Positions 1 to 7,339 of a DNA stretch of 13,636 bases are shown one piece after another. This DNA is from Pseudomonadota bacterium (GTDB lineage Bacteria > Pseudomonadota > Gammaproteobacteria > Acidiferrobacterales > Acidiferrobacteraceae): the NCBI GenBank assembly GCA_021797365.1, contig JAJZZU010000031.1:1-13636 (forward strand), given 5' to 3'. The notes below the pieces were generated by a model. That model was not told the DNA's origin. It saw only the letters and a program-made list of their open reading frames with translations, and did no database searches. Within the stretch, counting starts at the first letter, position 1. Each line of letters opens with the position of its first letter. The translations under genes and the position numbers were made by a program.

Positions 1-125
1 CCTGTTCTCCGGCATAAGTCGGAGAGTTGTCCGGAACCAAAGGGAGCCGGACAATCGAAGGGGCCGAGGTCAGGCCGCTGTTGGCAGGAAGGAATCCTCG
101 TTCTTCAGGGCGAGGAGGATGTCAA
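1..125 (+). mobile_element. Right end of an IS200/IS605 (IS1341-like) element, partial
   Basis: The last 40 bases (86-125) have the form of an IS200/IS605 right end: a subterminal hairpin with arms TCCTCG (95-100) and CGAGGA (111-116), then GGATGTCAA. The terminal TCAA (122-125) equals the right cleavage tetranucleotide known for IS608. The MFS homology begins immediately afterwards, so the junction is placed at 125/126. The element's body, presumably with tnpB, lies left of the window; whether a tnpA accompanies it cannot be seen. One reading frame has a stop at 15-17 that could end that tnpB. Family placement is by pattern recall, not by a search. Confidence 0.55.
6..125 (+). ncRNA. Candidate omega-RNA (reRNA) scaffold of the IS605-type element
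   Basis: Consecutive perfect hairpins are visible: TCTCCG (6-11) with CGGAGA (20-25); TTGTCCGG (27-34) with CCGGACAA (47-54); a weaker GGCC/GGCC pair (62-65, 73-76); and TCCTCG/CGAGGA (95-116). TnpB proteins use RNAs from the 3' end of tnpB through the transposon right end, with the guide read from the DNA just outside. Here the guide would start at 126 with GGGACTGGTCACC, inside the broken MFS gene. Structure is seen; RNA function is inferred. Confidence 0.45.
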
Positions 126-958
126 GGGACTGGTCACCACCGCAGCTGCTCGTCCCTTATACCGCAAATCTCGCCGAGCCGGCCCGTCGCGGGCGCGCGG
201 TAGGTCTCGTCATGAGCGGTCTCCTGGTCGGCATCATCGTGTCCCGGGCCTTGAGCGGCTTCGGGGCCTTTCTCGGATGGCGCATTATCTATGCGATCGC
301 GGCCGGCGCCATGGCCGTGTGCGCCATCGCCGCCGCCCGCCTCCTGCCCCGTCAGCCGCCGCCCGAGCCGGCCACCCACAGGGCCTTGCTCCGATCCCTG
401 ATCACGCTTTGGCGGCAGGAGCCCATACTCCGCCTCCATGCCTTCCTTGGCGCCATGGGCTTTGCCGCCTTCAATAGTTTTTGGACACCGCTCGTCTTTC
501 ATTACGCCCGCCTGTTTCCAGGCGACGCCAGTCGCATGGTCGGAATCACGGGGTTCATCGGCGTGACCGGCGCCTTGGCGGCACCCCTTTCCGGCCGGCC
601 GTCCGAACGCATCGGCGCGCGCGGCATCAACGGCGCATTTCTCGGACTCGTGGTGGCGGCATTCCTGGTCTTATGGAGGGCCGGCGACTTTCTTGCGGGT
701 GTCACCGTCGGCGCGGCACTCCTCGACGCCGGCGTCCAAGGCAGTCACGTTTCGAACCAGACCCGCATCTATGCCCTGGGCGCTGCCATCCGAAATCGCC
801 TGACCGCCCTCTATATGACCGCCTACTTCGCAGGGGGCGCCCTCGGATCGTTCGTAGGGACCCTGGCCTGGCAGGAGGCGCGATGGCCGGCGGTATGTGC
901 AAGCGGCGCGGTCTTCGCGCTCGCTGCCCTGACGCGCCTCTTGGCCAGCCGCCGGTAA
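126..958 (+). pseudogene. MFS transporter, 5'-truncated by the transposon insertion
   Basis: This is a remnant of a drug:H+ antiporter-type major facilitator. It reads LLVPYTANLAEPARRGRAVG, the conserved stretch at about TM4 in such proteins, followed by alternating hydrophobic segments to an intact C-terminus. About 275 residues remain of the usual 390-400, so roughly the first 100-110 residues (TM1-TM3) are missing. An ATG at 119 keeps the frame open, but it lies inside the transposon end and encodes no MFS sequence, so it is fortuitous. The first flanking codons fit the family better in another frame (GLVT from 127, then PQLLVPY), suggesting a further small indel around 134-143. Substrate unknown; certainly not a complete transporter here. 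Its 5' part should lie left of the element. It is followed after 267 bases by purU on the same strand. Confidence 0.75.
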
Positions 959-1104
959 CGACCCCGTGGTCGCCCCCGCCCGCCCGGCCACGCTACCGGC
1001 CGTCGATCGTGCGGCCCATGCCGGCTTTGCGGCGAGACGCGCACGGCGCTACCCCGTGCCCCTTGTCATTCCGGGATTTGCCGAGACGAACCCGCGATCT
1101 GCCG

Positions 1105-1191
1105 TTCCCAAGCAAGCGGGGCCGGCGTCGGGAGATCGGGAAGGCGGTGAGGTCGGAAATATCCTTCCTTTGAGAAGCGAGAGGATGTCAA
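1105..1191 (+). other. Decayed IS605-type right end / omega-RNA-like relic
   Basis: The last 11 bases, GAGGATGTCAA (1181-1191), match 115-125 exactly. Before them stands a weak hairpin, ATCCT (1160-1164) with AGGAT (1182-1186), in the place of the intact hairpin at 95-116. Upstream, GGGGCCGGCGTCGGG (from about 1118) resembles GGGGCCGAGGTCAGG (from about 60), and GTTCCCAAGCAAGC loosely resembles GGAACCAAAGGGAGC. The order and spacing are similar, so I read this as a degenerate second copy of such an end with no tnpB attached. The rest of 959-1104 shows nothing recognisable. Confidence 0.35.
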
Positions 1192-1225
1192 AATGGCGGC
1201 CTGTTGCCATCCTCCCGGAGCCCTG

Positions 1226-2080
1226 ATGCCCCGCCGTTACACGCTGACACTCTCGTGCCCCGATCGTGTCGGTATCGTCGCCGCCGTAAGCGGTCTTATT
1301 GCCGCCCATGGCGGCTGGATCACCGAGGCCAACCATCACTCCGACCCGGAGGGTGGCCGGTTCTTCATGCGCCAGGAGATTCTTGCCGACTCCCTACCCT
1401 TCGACGCCACGAGCTTCCAGGAACGGCTCGCCCCGATCGCGGCAGAATTCACCATGGATTGGCGGCTGGTGGACAGTGCCTGCAAAAAACGCGTGGTGAT
1501 CCTGGTCTCGCAGCTCGGCCACTGCCTCTACGACCTCCTGGCCCGCTGGCAGGCGCGGGAGTGGGACATCGAGATCCCGTGCGTCATATCGAATCACGAT
1601 ACGCACCGGGGGTTCGTGGAATGGCATGGCATCCCCTTTCACCATGTCCCAGTGGTTTCCGGCGACAAGCCCGCGGCCTTCGCGCGGATCGCCGAGCTAT
1701 TCGAGGATGCGCAAGGCGACGTCATGGTCCTCGCCCGCTACATGCAGATCCTCCCCGACGCTCTATGCCGACGCTACCCCAATCGCATCATCAACATCCA
1801 TCACGGCTTTTTGCCGAGCTTCAAGGGCGCCAAGCCCTATCATCAAGCCTATGAACGGGGCGTCAAGCTTGTCGGCGCCACCTGCCATTACGTCACCTCG
1901 GATCTGGATGATGGTCCGATCATTGAGCAAGACGTGGTGCGCGTCGATCACTCTGACGACCCATCGGATCTGATCCGCTACGGCCGGGATATCGAAAAGA
2001 CCGTGCTGGCGCGCGGGCTCGGCTACCATCTGGACGACCGTGTCCTGATTCACGGCCGGCGTACCGTCGTTTTCCGCTAG
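1226..2080 (+). CDS. purU: Formyltetrahydrofolate deformylase PurU
   Basis: Hydrolyses 10-formyl-tetrahydrofolate to formate and tetrahydrofolate in the cytoplasm, balancing one-carbon pools and supplying formate for PurT-type purine synthesis. The N-terminal ACT domain begins YTLTLSCPDRVGIVAAVSG (residues 5-23). The formyltransferase domain starts near VVILVSQLGHC (90-100) and carries NIHHGFLPSFKGAKPYHQAY (190-209) and DLDDGPII (226-233). The GART-type catalytic triad maps to N190, H192 and D228. Length 284 aa is typical. I prefer ATG 1226, with GGAG 5 nt upstream, because it aligns with family N-termini; an in-frame ATG at 1193 would add 11 residues and also has an SD-like AGAGG. The gene is intact although an IS607 element begins within about 20 bases of its stop and a relic transposon end precedes it. 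Confidence 0.95.
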   Translation: MPRRYTLTLSCPDRVGIVAAVSGLIAAHGGWITEANHHSDPEGGRFFMRQEILADSLPFDATSFQERLAPIAAEFTMDWRLVDSACKKRVVILVSQLGHCLYDLLARWQAREWDIEIPCVISNHDTHRGFVEWHGIPFHHVPVVSGDKPAAFARIAELFEDAQGDVMVLARYMQILPDALCRRYPNRIINIHHGFLPSFKGAKPYHQAYERGVKLVGATCHYVTSDLDDGPIIEQDVVRVDHSDDPSDLIRYGRDIEKTVLARGLGYHLDDRVLIHGRRTVVFR

Positions 2081-2095
2081 ACCGTTCATAAAACC

Positions 2096-2181
2096 ATAGA
2101 AATCTATTCCCATGACGTCGCCCGAACGATAAGGGCGGCGATTCGCGTGCCGGAATTCCGCCGGCAAGGGCATAGGGCAGA
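2096..2181 (-). ncRNA. IS607 right-end structured region, possible omega-RNA 3' scaffold
   Basis: Directly downstream of the tnpB stop on the minus strand lie three inverted repeats: TGCCGG/CCGGCA (2148-2153 with 2161-2166); CGTCGCCC/GGGCGGCG (2116-2123 with 2133-2140, one imperfect pair, five-pair perfect core); and ATAGA/TCTAT (2096-2107). TnpB guide RNAs are normally encoded at this place. The exact 3' end, and so the guide start, cannot be fixed without a homologous copy. Confidence 0.35.
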
Positions 2182-3876
2182 CTAGGCCGCCGCCACAACC
2201 GGAGTATCAGGGGGCCTTGCGGCCCCCATCCGTTGCGGAGGGTCGAGTTGCTCCGCCATACGCTGCGCTGCAAGCGTCTCTTTCATCTTTCGGGAAACTC
2301 GACCTAACAGGGTCCACACAGGCTTCCGCGCATTCCACTCGGGATACGGGAAGGTAACCTGCGCACCACGTCCATCCGGCGCGGTGATGACCTTGACGCC
2401 ATCACGCCCTGTTCGACCAATCGGGGTCTCCCGAAGTCCGAATACTTTTTGGACTTTGCCGGTGCGCGGGTTTTTCGCGAACCGGTCAAAAGCCCTGCGT
2501 CCAATCGCCATCGCCGCACCCTGATGCACGGTAAGGCCGTAGCGATTGGCGTAATTGATGCGCCCCAGCACCGATGTGTAGGCCGGGTTGACCATCTTGA
2601 CCGCCACCCCCTCCTTGACGGCGCGAGCGTTGCGGGCGTCGAGAATCTTTTTATAGGACAGGCTGGACAGCATCCGCGCATAACGCGCGCCATCCTCTTC
2701 CGTCAGTTGCCCTTTCTTGCGGGTAAAGTCCCGCTTTTCCAGAACGAGCGGCTTGCCGACATGCCTGGCGTGTTGGATCCGCTTAATGGCGGCGCCTTCG
2801 ATAATGGCCACAGCCTGTTGCGTCGTTTTGCCGTAAGTGACGCAGGGAATACCGCCTGTTGCCACCGGATTGCCGAAACGATCCCGTTCCGCCCATGCCA
2901 GATGGTCCGCATTCAGGTCCACCGCCAGCACACCCGTTTTCACGTCCGCCGTGATGGCCGCTTTGGGTTCATCAAAACTCACCATGACCCGCCAGCCTTT
3001 TTTGTCGCGGATGAAACGCCAGGACAGGGCGCTTACACCGTCGGGATAGATGACGTGGGAATACGTCTTCCCGGCTTTTGATGTTTGGGTGACTTTCGGT
3101 AGCTGTTTCTTTGATAATCCCGCATGTCGCGTGACCGCCGCCCGCAACTTTTCTTCCTGATAGGGGAACCGGAGCGGTCCTAGCGTCACGCGGGATTCCT
3201 GACCTCCGGCAATCGCAGATCCAGCCGGAAGGCGCCATCCGGTTGAATGCGGACCACACAGCCCTGGCAACCCGCCATTTCGTCGCTTGATCCCAGTACG
3301 ATGAACTGGCTGGATCGCGCGGACCGCCAGTCGCGCCCGCCATTGTGCATGATCGGCGTAGCCGTTTTCCCGCAAGTGATGCTGCGCGTTGAACAATTTC
3401 CGTCCGCCGAAACACAGGCCGGACGCATAAGGCCAGCGCTGCTCGGCAATGGCCTGCGATCGCCGCTCCCGCACATGGCCCAGCCGACGCTTCTTTTGAT
3501 GCAGGCGGTGCTTTAGCCTTTCGACGCTGGATGCGCACGATTTTGCCGCGCGCGCTTTCGCGATCTGCTTTTCGAGCTTCGGCAGAAGCTTTTGAGTGGC
3601 CTCGATCTTGCCGCTCAGGGTGTTTTCCAGGTTTTTCAGATTTTCTACGCGGTTATCGGCCAGCCCTTCGACATACCGGCGCACCGCATTGAACTGTCGG
3701 GCGGTGATGTCGAAACGGCGAAGATACGCGTTCTTGAATGATGCGCCGGCGCGTTGTTCCCGTGCCATGTCCGCCGCCAGATGACGGGCCACCCGGTTGA
3801 ACCGCTCCGCGTAGGCGGACAGGGCGGCGTCCTGCGCCGACGTAAGGTTTTTGATGCGGGTGTACAGCGTGATCAT
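2182..3876 (-). CDS. tnpB: TnpB-like RuvC protein of the IS607 element, frameshift-damaged
   Basis: TnpB proteins are RNA-guided nucleases that help transposons persist. The start is ATG 3876, with AGGAG 6 nt upstream and the motif MITLYTRIKNLTSAQ; upstream in-frame codons overlap tnpA and match nothing. Residues 1-140 form the helical N-terminal part (FKNAYLRRFDITARQFNAVR at 47-66, coiled Lys/Arg-rich stretch to 140). RuvC-I is GVLAVDLNADH (D320) and RuvC-II is KPLVLEKRDF (E380). At the RuvC-III place it reads VNPAYTSVLGRINYANRYG then LTVHQGAA: H451 stands where canonical TnpB has Asp, and the CxxC zinc finger is absent. Residues about 181-226 are scrambled: the family-like sequence RSARSSQFIVLGSSDE is found in another frame, implying an extra base near 3336 and a lost base near 3200. 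The frame is open over 564 codons, but activity is doubtful. Related proteins are often annotated as TnpB-related accessory proteins. Confidence 0.8.
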   Translation of the reverse strand: MITLYTRIKNLTSAQDAALSAYAERFNRVARHLAADMAREQRAGASFKNAYLRRFDITARQFNAVRRYVEGLADNRVENLKNLENTLSGKIEATQKLLPKLEKQIAKARAAKSCASSVERLKHRLHQKKRRLGHVRERRSQAIAEQRWPYASGLCFGGRKLFNAQHHLRENGYADHAQWRARLAVRAIQPVHRTGIKRRNGGLPGLCGPHSTGWRLPAGSAIAGGQESRVTLGPLRFPYQEEKLRAAVTRHAGLSKKQLPKVTQTSKAGKTYSHVIYPDGVSALSWRFIRDKKGWRVMVSFDEPKAAITADVKTGVLAVDLNADHLAWAERDRFGNPVATGGIPCVTYGKTTQQAVAIIEGAAIKRIQHARHVGKPLVLEKRDFTRKKGQLTEEDGARYARMLSSLSYKKILDARNARAVKEGVAVKMVNPAYTSVLGRINYANRYGLTVHQGAAMAIGRRAFDRFAKNPRTGKVQKVFGLRETPIGRTGRDGVKVITAPDGRGAQVTFPYPEWNARKPVWTLLGRVSRKMKETLAAQRMAEQLDPPQRMGAARPPDTPVVAAA

Positions 3877-4442
3877 GCGGGCTCCTGGCGCAGGCGGCCA
3901 CCGCCTGCGCCGCGCGCTGTCTGGCCGACCGCCGGCCATGCAGGCGGGCGCAAAAGGAGGTGGGCACCGAAATCCTGTCCTGTGCCAGATCGTCCTGGAG
4001 TTCGGATTCATCCACCACCAACAGTTGGCCGCCACGCGCAGCCAGTGCCGCTTCCCCATATTCGGCGCCGCAACGCATGAGCCGGTCGCGGTGCTCCACG
4101 ACAAGTTTCTCCACCGAGTTGTCGCCCAGCAGTCGCAACAGTGTCTTCCGGTGCCCGCTCATGCCGGAACCCACTTCGGTCACCGTCTCCGCCACGGAAA
4201 GGCCACGGCTGTTGGCGAAAGCGACGCACCGCGCCACCTGTCCGTCCCGGTTGGGTTTCTGGTCATGACGGGAGACCCGGGCGTAGACAACGGCTCGACC
4301 TGTGGGGACTTCCGGCACGTCCACGAGAATGGTGCCCGTAGACAACTGATGCGCAGGCACAGGCAGTGTTCCGTTTTTGAACCACTCCCAGGCGGTGCGA
4401 TAGGTCACGCCTTGCGTTTTCGCCGCACGCGCTTAGTCTCAT
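3873..4442 (-). pseudogene. tnpA: IS607 TnpA serine recombinase, ends out of frame with core
   Basis: The core (GTG 4408 downwards) begins VTYRTAWEWFKNGTLPVPAHQLSTGTILV, the MerR-like helix-turn-helix of IS607 transposases. Next comes the catalytic motif VYARVSRHDQK (Ser about 46 of the core), then EHRDRLMR and SFCARLHGRRSARQRA. Upstream codons AAKTQG continue the match but meet TAA at 4433-4435, while a family-like start MRLSA (ATG 4442) is in a different frame. At the 3' end the core frame runs past tnpB's start to 3653 as unrelated sequence, whereas the frame of ATG 4442 would end at TGA 3875-3873, overlapping the tnpB ATG. The ancestral gene was therefore probably 4442-3873 (about 189 aa, normal size), now with two offsetting indels. 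RISVPTSF in the long helix, where relatives have an unbroken EVLTSF-like helix, puts a proline there. Initiation at GTG 4408 would lack part of the DNA-binding domain. Confidence 0.7.
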
Positions 4443-4617
4443 GCGGTATAGGGCAATATGAATCTCCGGAAAGTTCCGTGTTTATGGCAACAGTGGTCAA
4501 CCCCAAGGCCCGAGATGGGATGCGTCACGCCCCAGCGGCCGGACGAACCCGATGGCCTCCACCCGCCGCCTTTCTCACGCCACGGCAGGCACCCCTGCAA
4601 CCGACGGTCCCCGCACC

Positions 4618-4633
4618 CTGATCGCGCGATCAG
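4618..4633. repeat. 16-bp perfect palindrome
   Basis: CTGATCGCGCGATCAG is self-complementary over all 16 bases with no spacer. It lies in non-coding DNA about 280 bases beyond the receptor stop and about 140 bases outside the IS607 element. It could be a dimeric protein-binding site or the relic of a recombination site; nothing near it identifies a partner. Confidence 0.5.
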
Positions 4634-4720
4634 GTGATACGCGGGCGCCACACGGCGCGCCATCCATCCGCCGAGCATGGCCGCCGACAGCGGTCGTATT
4701 CCGCGTCATTTTGCTCGCGA

Positions 4721-4756
4721 CCATGAAATATCATGGGCTTTATCCCTTCAAAGCCC
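4721..4756. repeat. Two abutting hairpins
   Basis: CCATGA (4721-4726) pairs with TCATGG (4731-4736) around AATA. GGGCTTT (4735-4741) pairs with AAAGCCC (4750-4756) around an 8-nt loop. The two share GG at 4735-4736, so in RNA they would stack or compete. Transcribed from either strand, this is the strongest local fold between the IS607 element and the receptor gene. It may be a processed 3' end of the receptor mRNA or part of a small mobile repeat. Confidence 0.5.
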
Positions 4757-4912
4757 CGACAAGCCCCGTCACCCAGAGAACGCAGCCTCTTTTCCGGGCC
4801 ATCCGTTACCCTTACGCCATTTAGCCATTACAGACGGGGTATATTGCTTAGGAGCAACATGCCTCGGGCTTTGTACACACCGCTACCACACATCGGTCTG
4901 CGTCGGATCGCC

Positions 4913-7339
4913 CTAAAAGCTGAAATCCGCTGATACGTAATAGGTGCGTGGGGCCCCTGGGTAGCCAAGGGTCGCCCCAGCACTGTTGCCCCCGAGATAG
5001 CCGCCCGATGTCACGTAGGCGTATTCATTGAAGCGCTTGTTCAGGAGATTCAGAACCGACAACACGATCTTCATCTTGTCCGCACGCCCGTCAGTGTTCC
5101 CCACGGGCACAGTAAGGCCGAGCGAGGCACTCCAGATATTGTAGGCGGGAAGCGTCTGCGAGGATGGCGCGCCGGTGTCGTTGTTGAAGATATTCTGGCT
5201 CCCGGTAAAGGTCGTCCAAAGCCTTGGGTCATAAACGATTCCACCACCGAAATACCGATAGGACGCCCCGGCCGTGAGCGTCTCGGTCGGCACATAGGGC
5301 ACCGCAAGGCCCGCAAACGCCACACCACCCGTCGTGTAGCTCACATAATGCGCCCGCTCATAGCCGACATTGCCGAACACATGGAGACCCCCCACCGGAT
5401 TGTCTGCCGAAGAGAGATTCACTCCTTGATAGAGGCTGTCGCCAGTAGCCTCGATGGTACTGCCGTTGCTGGTCGTCACATTGATGAACTGGTTCGTAAC
5501 GGACAGGCGGTAATAATCGAGGTTCAGCCGGAAACGGCGCGCTATCCCCGAACGCCTCACGAGCACATGCACGCCCGCGGTATCGTACCGGCCCTCGGTT
5601 GGGACCAGCACCGACGATGGCAGCGCCTGGTAGGGGCCCCCGCCTCCGCCAACCTCGGGATTTTGATAGGCCGTGGAGGTCTGGGCATAAAACGCAAGGT
5701 TTCGCGTCCACTGATAACGAATGTCGAGCGACGGCTCGACCTTCGTGAAAGTCGTCGAGCTGTTGGGTTGCGTCTCGGGATCATAAGCGAGATTGGCCTG
5801 TGGGAAGTCCGTGGTCGCGTGATTGGCGTAGGTCGTACCGAAATAGGCGATCCGCACCCCCGGCGTTACGCTGAGGCCATGCGCGATCGCGATCCGGTCC
5901 TGCACGAAGGCGGCGGCGAAATTCTGGTAAAAATACCCGCTTCGGTACTTGGACGGATAGGAATACGTAAACGGAATGCCCGACGGACTCGTGACCTCAG
6001 GACTGTAAAAGGCATTGCGCGTGTCATAGACGCTATAGAGATAGTAACCACCGGCCGCGACCGCGTTGCGTGGCAGGGCGAAATCGAAAACAAACTTGTC
6101 CCCGAACGTCGCGGTATGGGGGTTATTGTATTCAAAAAGGTTGTTGGCACCCTGGTTGAAGTCGTTGTAGTGATTGTGCAGGCGGTTTCCATGACGATAC
6201 CAAAGCGTGTCATGCAGCGCGGTCACCGGGGAAAAGCGCAGGGTCACGGGCATATAGACGAGATAGGTGGCGTTCTCGGCTTGCTTGTGCCATACGCCAA
6301 ACGGTGTGCCACCGTAATATCCCGAAGTGGTTTCGCTGTAGAGTGGCCCCGGGATCGTGGCACCGGTGCTCGTAAAGCCGTTTACCGTGAGCCCCGCTAT
6401 GGGCGTGATCGGAATGAACGCCGGACGATAGGAATGGGAATCGGCAACATAGGCGCCCAGCCCCACGCTTCCATTTGCCAGAAGCTTCACCACCTTGCCA
6501 TAAATGGCCTGATCATGGCTGGGGTTTGCGAAACCATCCTCCTGCGATTGGATATAATCGTTGGACTGCGTGGCGCCCGCCGCCAATACCGCCGAATAGC
6601 CGTTATGAAGCCCGGTACGGACCGCGAAATGGAAGCCTTGCGTGCCATAGCTGCCGAGCGTTATGCCGACGTTGGCACCCGCGTTCTTGGTGGGTTGCAC
6701 GGGTACGAACCCGATAGTGCCCCCAAGACTGTCATACCAGCGGCTGTTGGGATTTCCCGGACCGTAAATGACATTAATGCCCGATATAAGCGACAGTTCG
6801 GGGATTTGGGGCGTGGCCCACAGCCCCGATCCGGGGTTGTTCATCGGGACGCCGTCGAACGTCACCGCCAAAAGACCATTGGAAGTCAATCCCTGCAGGC
6901 CGCCCCAGCCCTGCTCTATGCCGTTTATGCTGATCGCCGCCCGTTGCGCACCCACCGCCCCGGGGCTCACTACCCGCACACCCGGTGATTGCGCGAGCGC
7001 CTGCGCCGCCCCGCCGATCGGACCCGCAGCCTGCAACTGATGATGGCCTATCAAGAGCTCGGATTGTGCGCTGTGAAAGATCTGCTTGGCAGTGAGCTTC
7101 TTGTTGGTTTTCTTGAGCGCCTTGGCGTCTGCCGACCGGTGGGTCTCGGCGTGCACGGCCCCGATATTGATACCCCCTGTAGGGGTTACAGGAGTGGGCG
7201 GCGTGGTGGTGGCTGCGCGCGCCACACCCCATCCCAGGGTCATAGCCGCCAGGATAGCGCCGGGCAGGCGCCCATAAGCGCCTGGTCCCCGTCCGAGCCC
7301 CGCCTTCGCCCGCCCCGTCACGCCGGCACCGATCACCAT
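4913..7339 (-). CDS. TonB-dependent outer-membrane receptor
   Basis: Energised by TonB-ExbB-ExbD, such receptors import siderophores, vitamins, metals or other ligands across the outer membrane. From ATG 7339 the 808-aa protein has a long basic n-region, hydrophobic LPGAILAAMTLGWGVARA and a likely cleavage after A42. A possible TonB-box-like INIGAVHA (57-64) precedes the plug domain (about 80-215: LTAKQIF, QALAQSPGVRVVSPG, AAISINGI, FDGVPMNN, NVIYGPG). About 580 residues of alternating aromatic beta-barrel strands follow, ending ...YVSADFSF with the terminal Phe expected for BAM assembly. Cysteines are absent. ATG 7339 has GGAGG 6 nt upstream and gives a clean signal peptide; an upstream in-frame ATG at 7381 adds 14 unlikely residues. 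The ligand is not identifiable: no siderophore or heme genes adjoin it. It is divergent from dedA. Confidence 0.92.
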   Translation of the reverse strand: MVIGAGVTGRAKAGLGRGPGAYGRLPGAILAAMTLGWGVARAATTTPPTPVTPTGGINIGAVHAETHRSADAKALKKTNKKLTAKQIFHSAQSELLIGHHQLQAAGPIGGAAQALAQSPGVRVVSPGAVGAQRAAISINGIEQGWGGLQGLTSNGLLAVTFDGVPMNNPGSGLWATPQIPELSLISGINVIYGPGNPNSRWYDSLGGTIGFVPVQPTKNAGANVGITLGSYGTQGFHFAVRTGLHNGYSAVLAAGATQSNDYIQSQEDGFANPSHDQAIYGKVVKLLANGSVGLGAYVADSHSYRPAFIPITPIAGLTVNGFTSTGATIPGPLYSETTSGYYGGTPFGVWHKQAENATYLVYMPVTLRFSPVTALHDTLWYRHGNRLHNHYNDFNQGANNLFEYNNPHTATFGDKFVFDFALPRNAVAAGGYYLYSVYDTRNAFYSPEVTSPSGIPFTYSYPSKYRSGYFYQNFAAAFVQDRIAIAHGLSVTPGVRIAYFGTTYANHATTDFPQANLAYDPETQPNSSTTFTKVEPSLDIRYQWTRNLAFYAQTSTAYQNPEVGGGGGPYQALPSSVLVPTEGRYDTAGVHVLVRRSGIARRFRLNLDYYRLSVTNQFINVTTSNGSTIEATGDSLYQGVNLSSADNPVGGLHVFGNVGYERAHYVSYTTGGVAFAGLAVPYVPTETLTAGASYRYFGGGIVYDPRLWTTFTGSQNIFNNDTGAPSSQTLPAYNIWSASLGLTVPVGNTDGRADKMKIVLSVLNLLNKRFNEYAYVTSGGYLGGNSAGATLGYPGAPRTYYVSADFSF

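Larger units (their letters stand above)
2085..4480 (-). mobile_element. IS607-type insertion element (tnpA-tnpB), decayed
   Basis: A minus-strand unit with the IS607 layout: serine-recombinase tnpA first, then a tnpB-like gene whose ATG overlaps the ancestral tnpA stop (ATGA at 3876-3873). IS607 elements make no target duplication and have no strong terminal repeats, so the outer limits are only estimates: the 3' limit is between the purU stop (2080) and about 2110, and the 5' limit is a few tens of bases upstream of tnpA. Both genes carry frameshifts relative to family sequences, so this copy is probably immobile by itself. Confidence 0.75.
4443..4912. other. Gene-free stretch between the IS607 element and the TonB receptor
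   Basis: No frame reads like a protein. The first few tens of bases are presumably the left end of the IS607 element (small repeat CGGAA/TTCCG near 4467-4478). The rest holds inverted repeats listed separately, plus TTGCT/AGCAA (4844-4857), 56 bases past the receptor stop, which could help end its transcript but lacks a U tract. A 24-codon plus-strand reading frame (ATG 4859, AGGAG before it) runs antisense into the receptor's 3' end and is probably chance. Confidence 0.5.

Noticed and set aside
481..1173. 230-codon plus-strand open frame
   Set aside because: Out of frame with the MFS remnant, Arg/Pro-rich, a typical shadow frame of high-GC DNA.
3877..4104. N-terminal extension of the tnpB frame (76 codons)
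   Set aside because: Overlaps tnpA in another frame, reads as Trp/Pro/Arg-rich nonsense, and the RBS and family N-terminus are at 3876.
4859..4933. 24-aa peptide with a good AGGAG site
   Set aside because: Antisense to the receptor's 3' end, no characteristic sequence; single short frame with an SD is expected by chance.
5348..6988. 546-codon plus-strand open frame antisense to the TonB receptor
   Set aside because: Long antisense frame without domain or RBS; the opposite strand has clear plug, barrel and signal peptide features.
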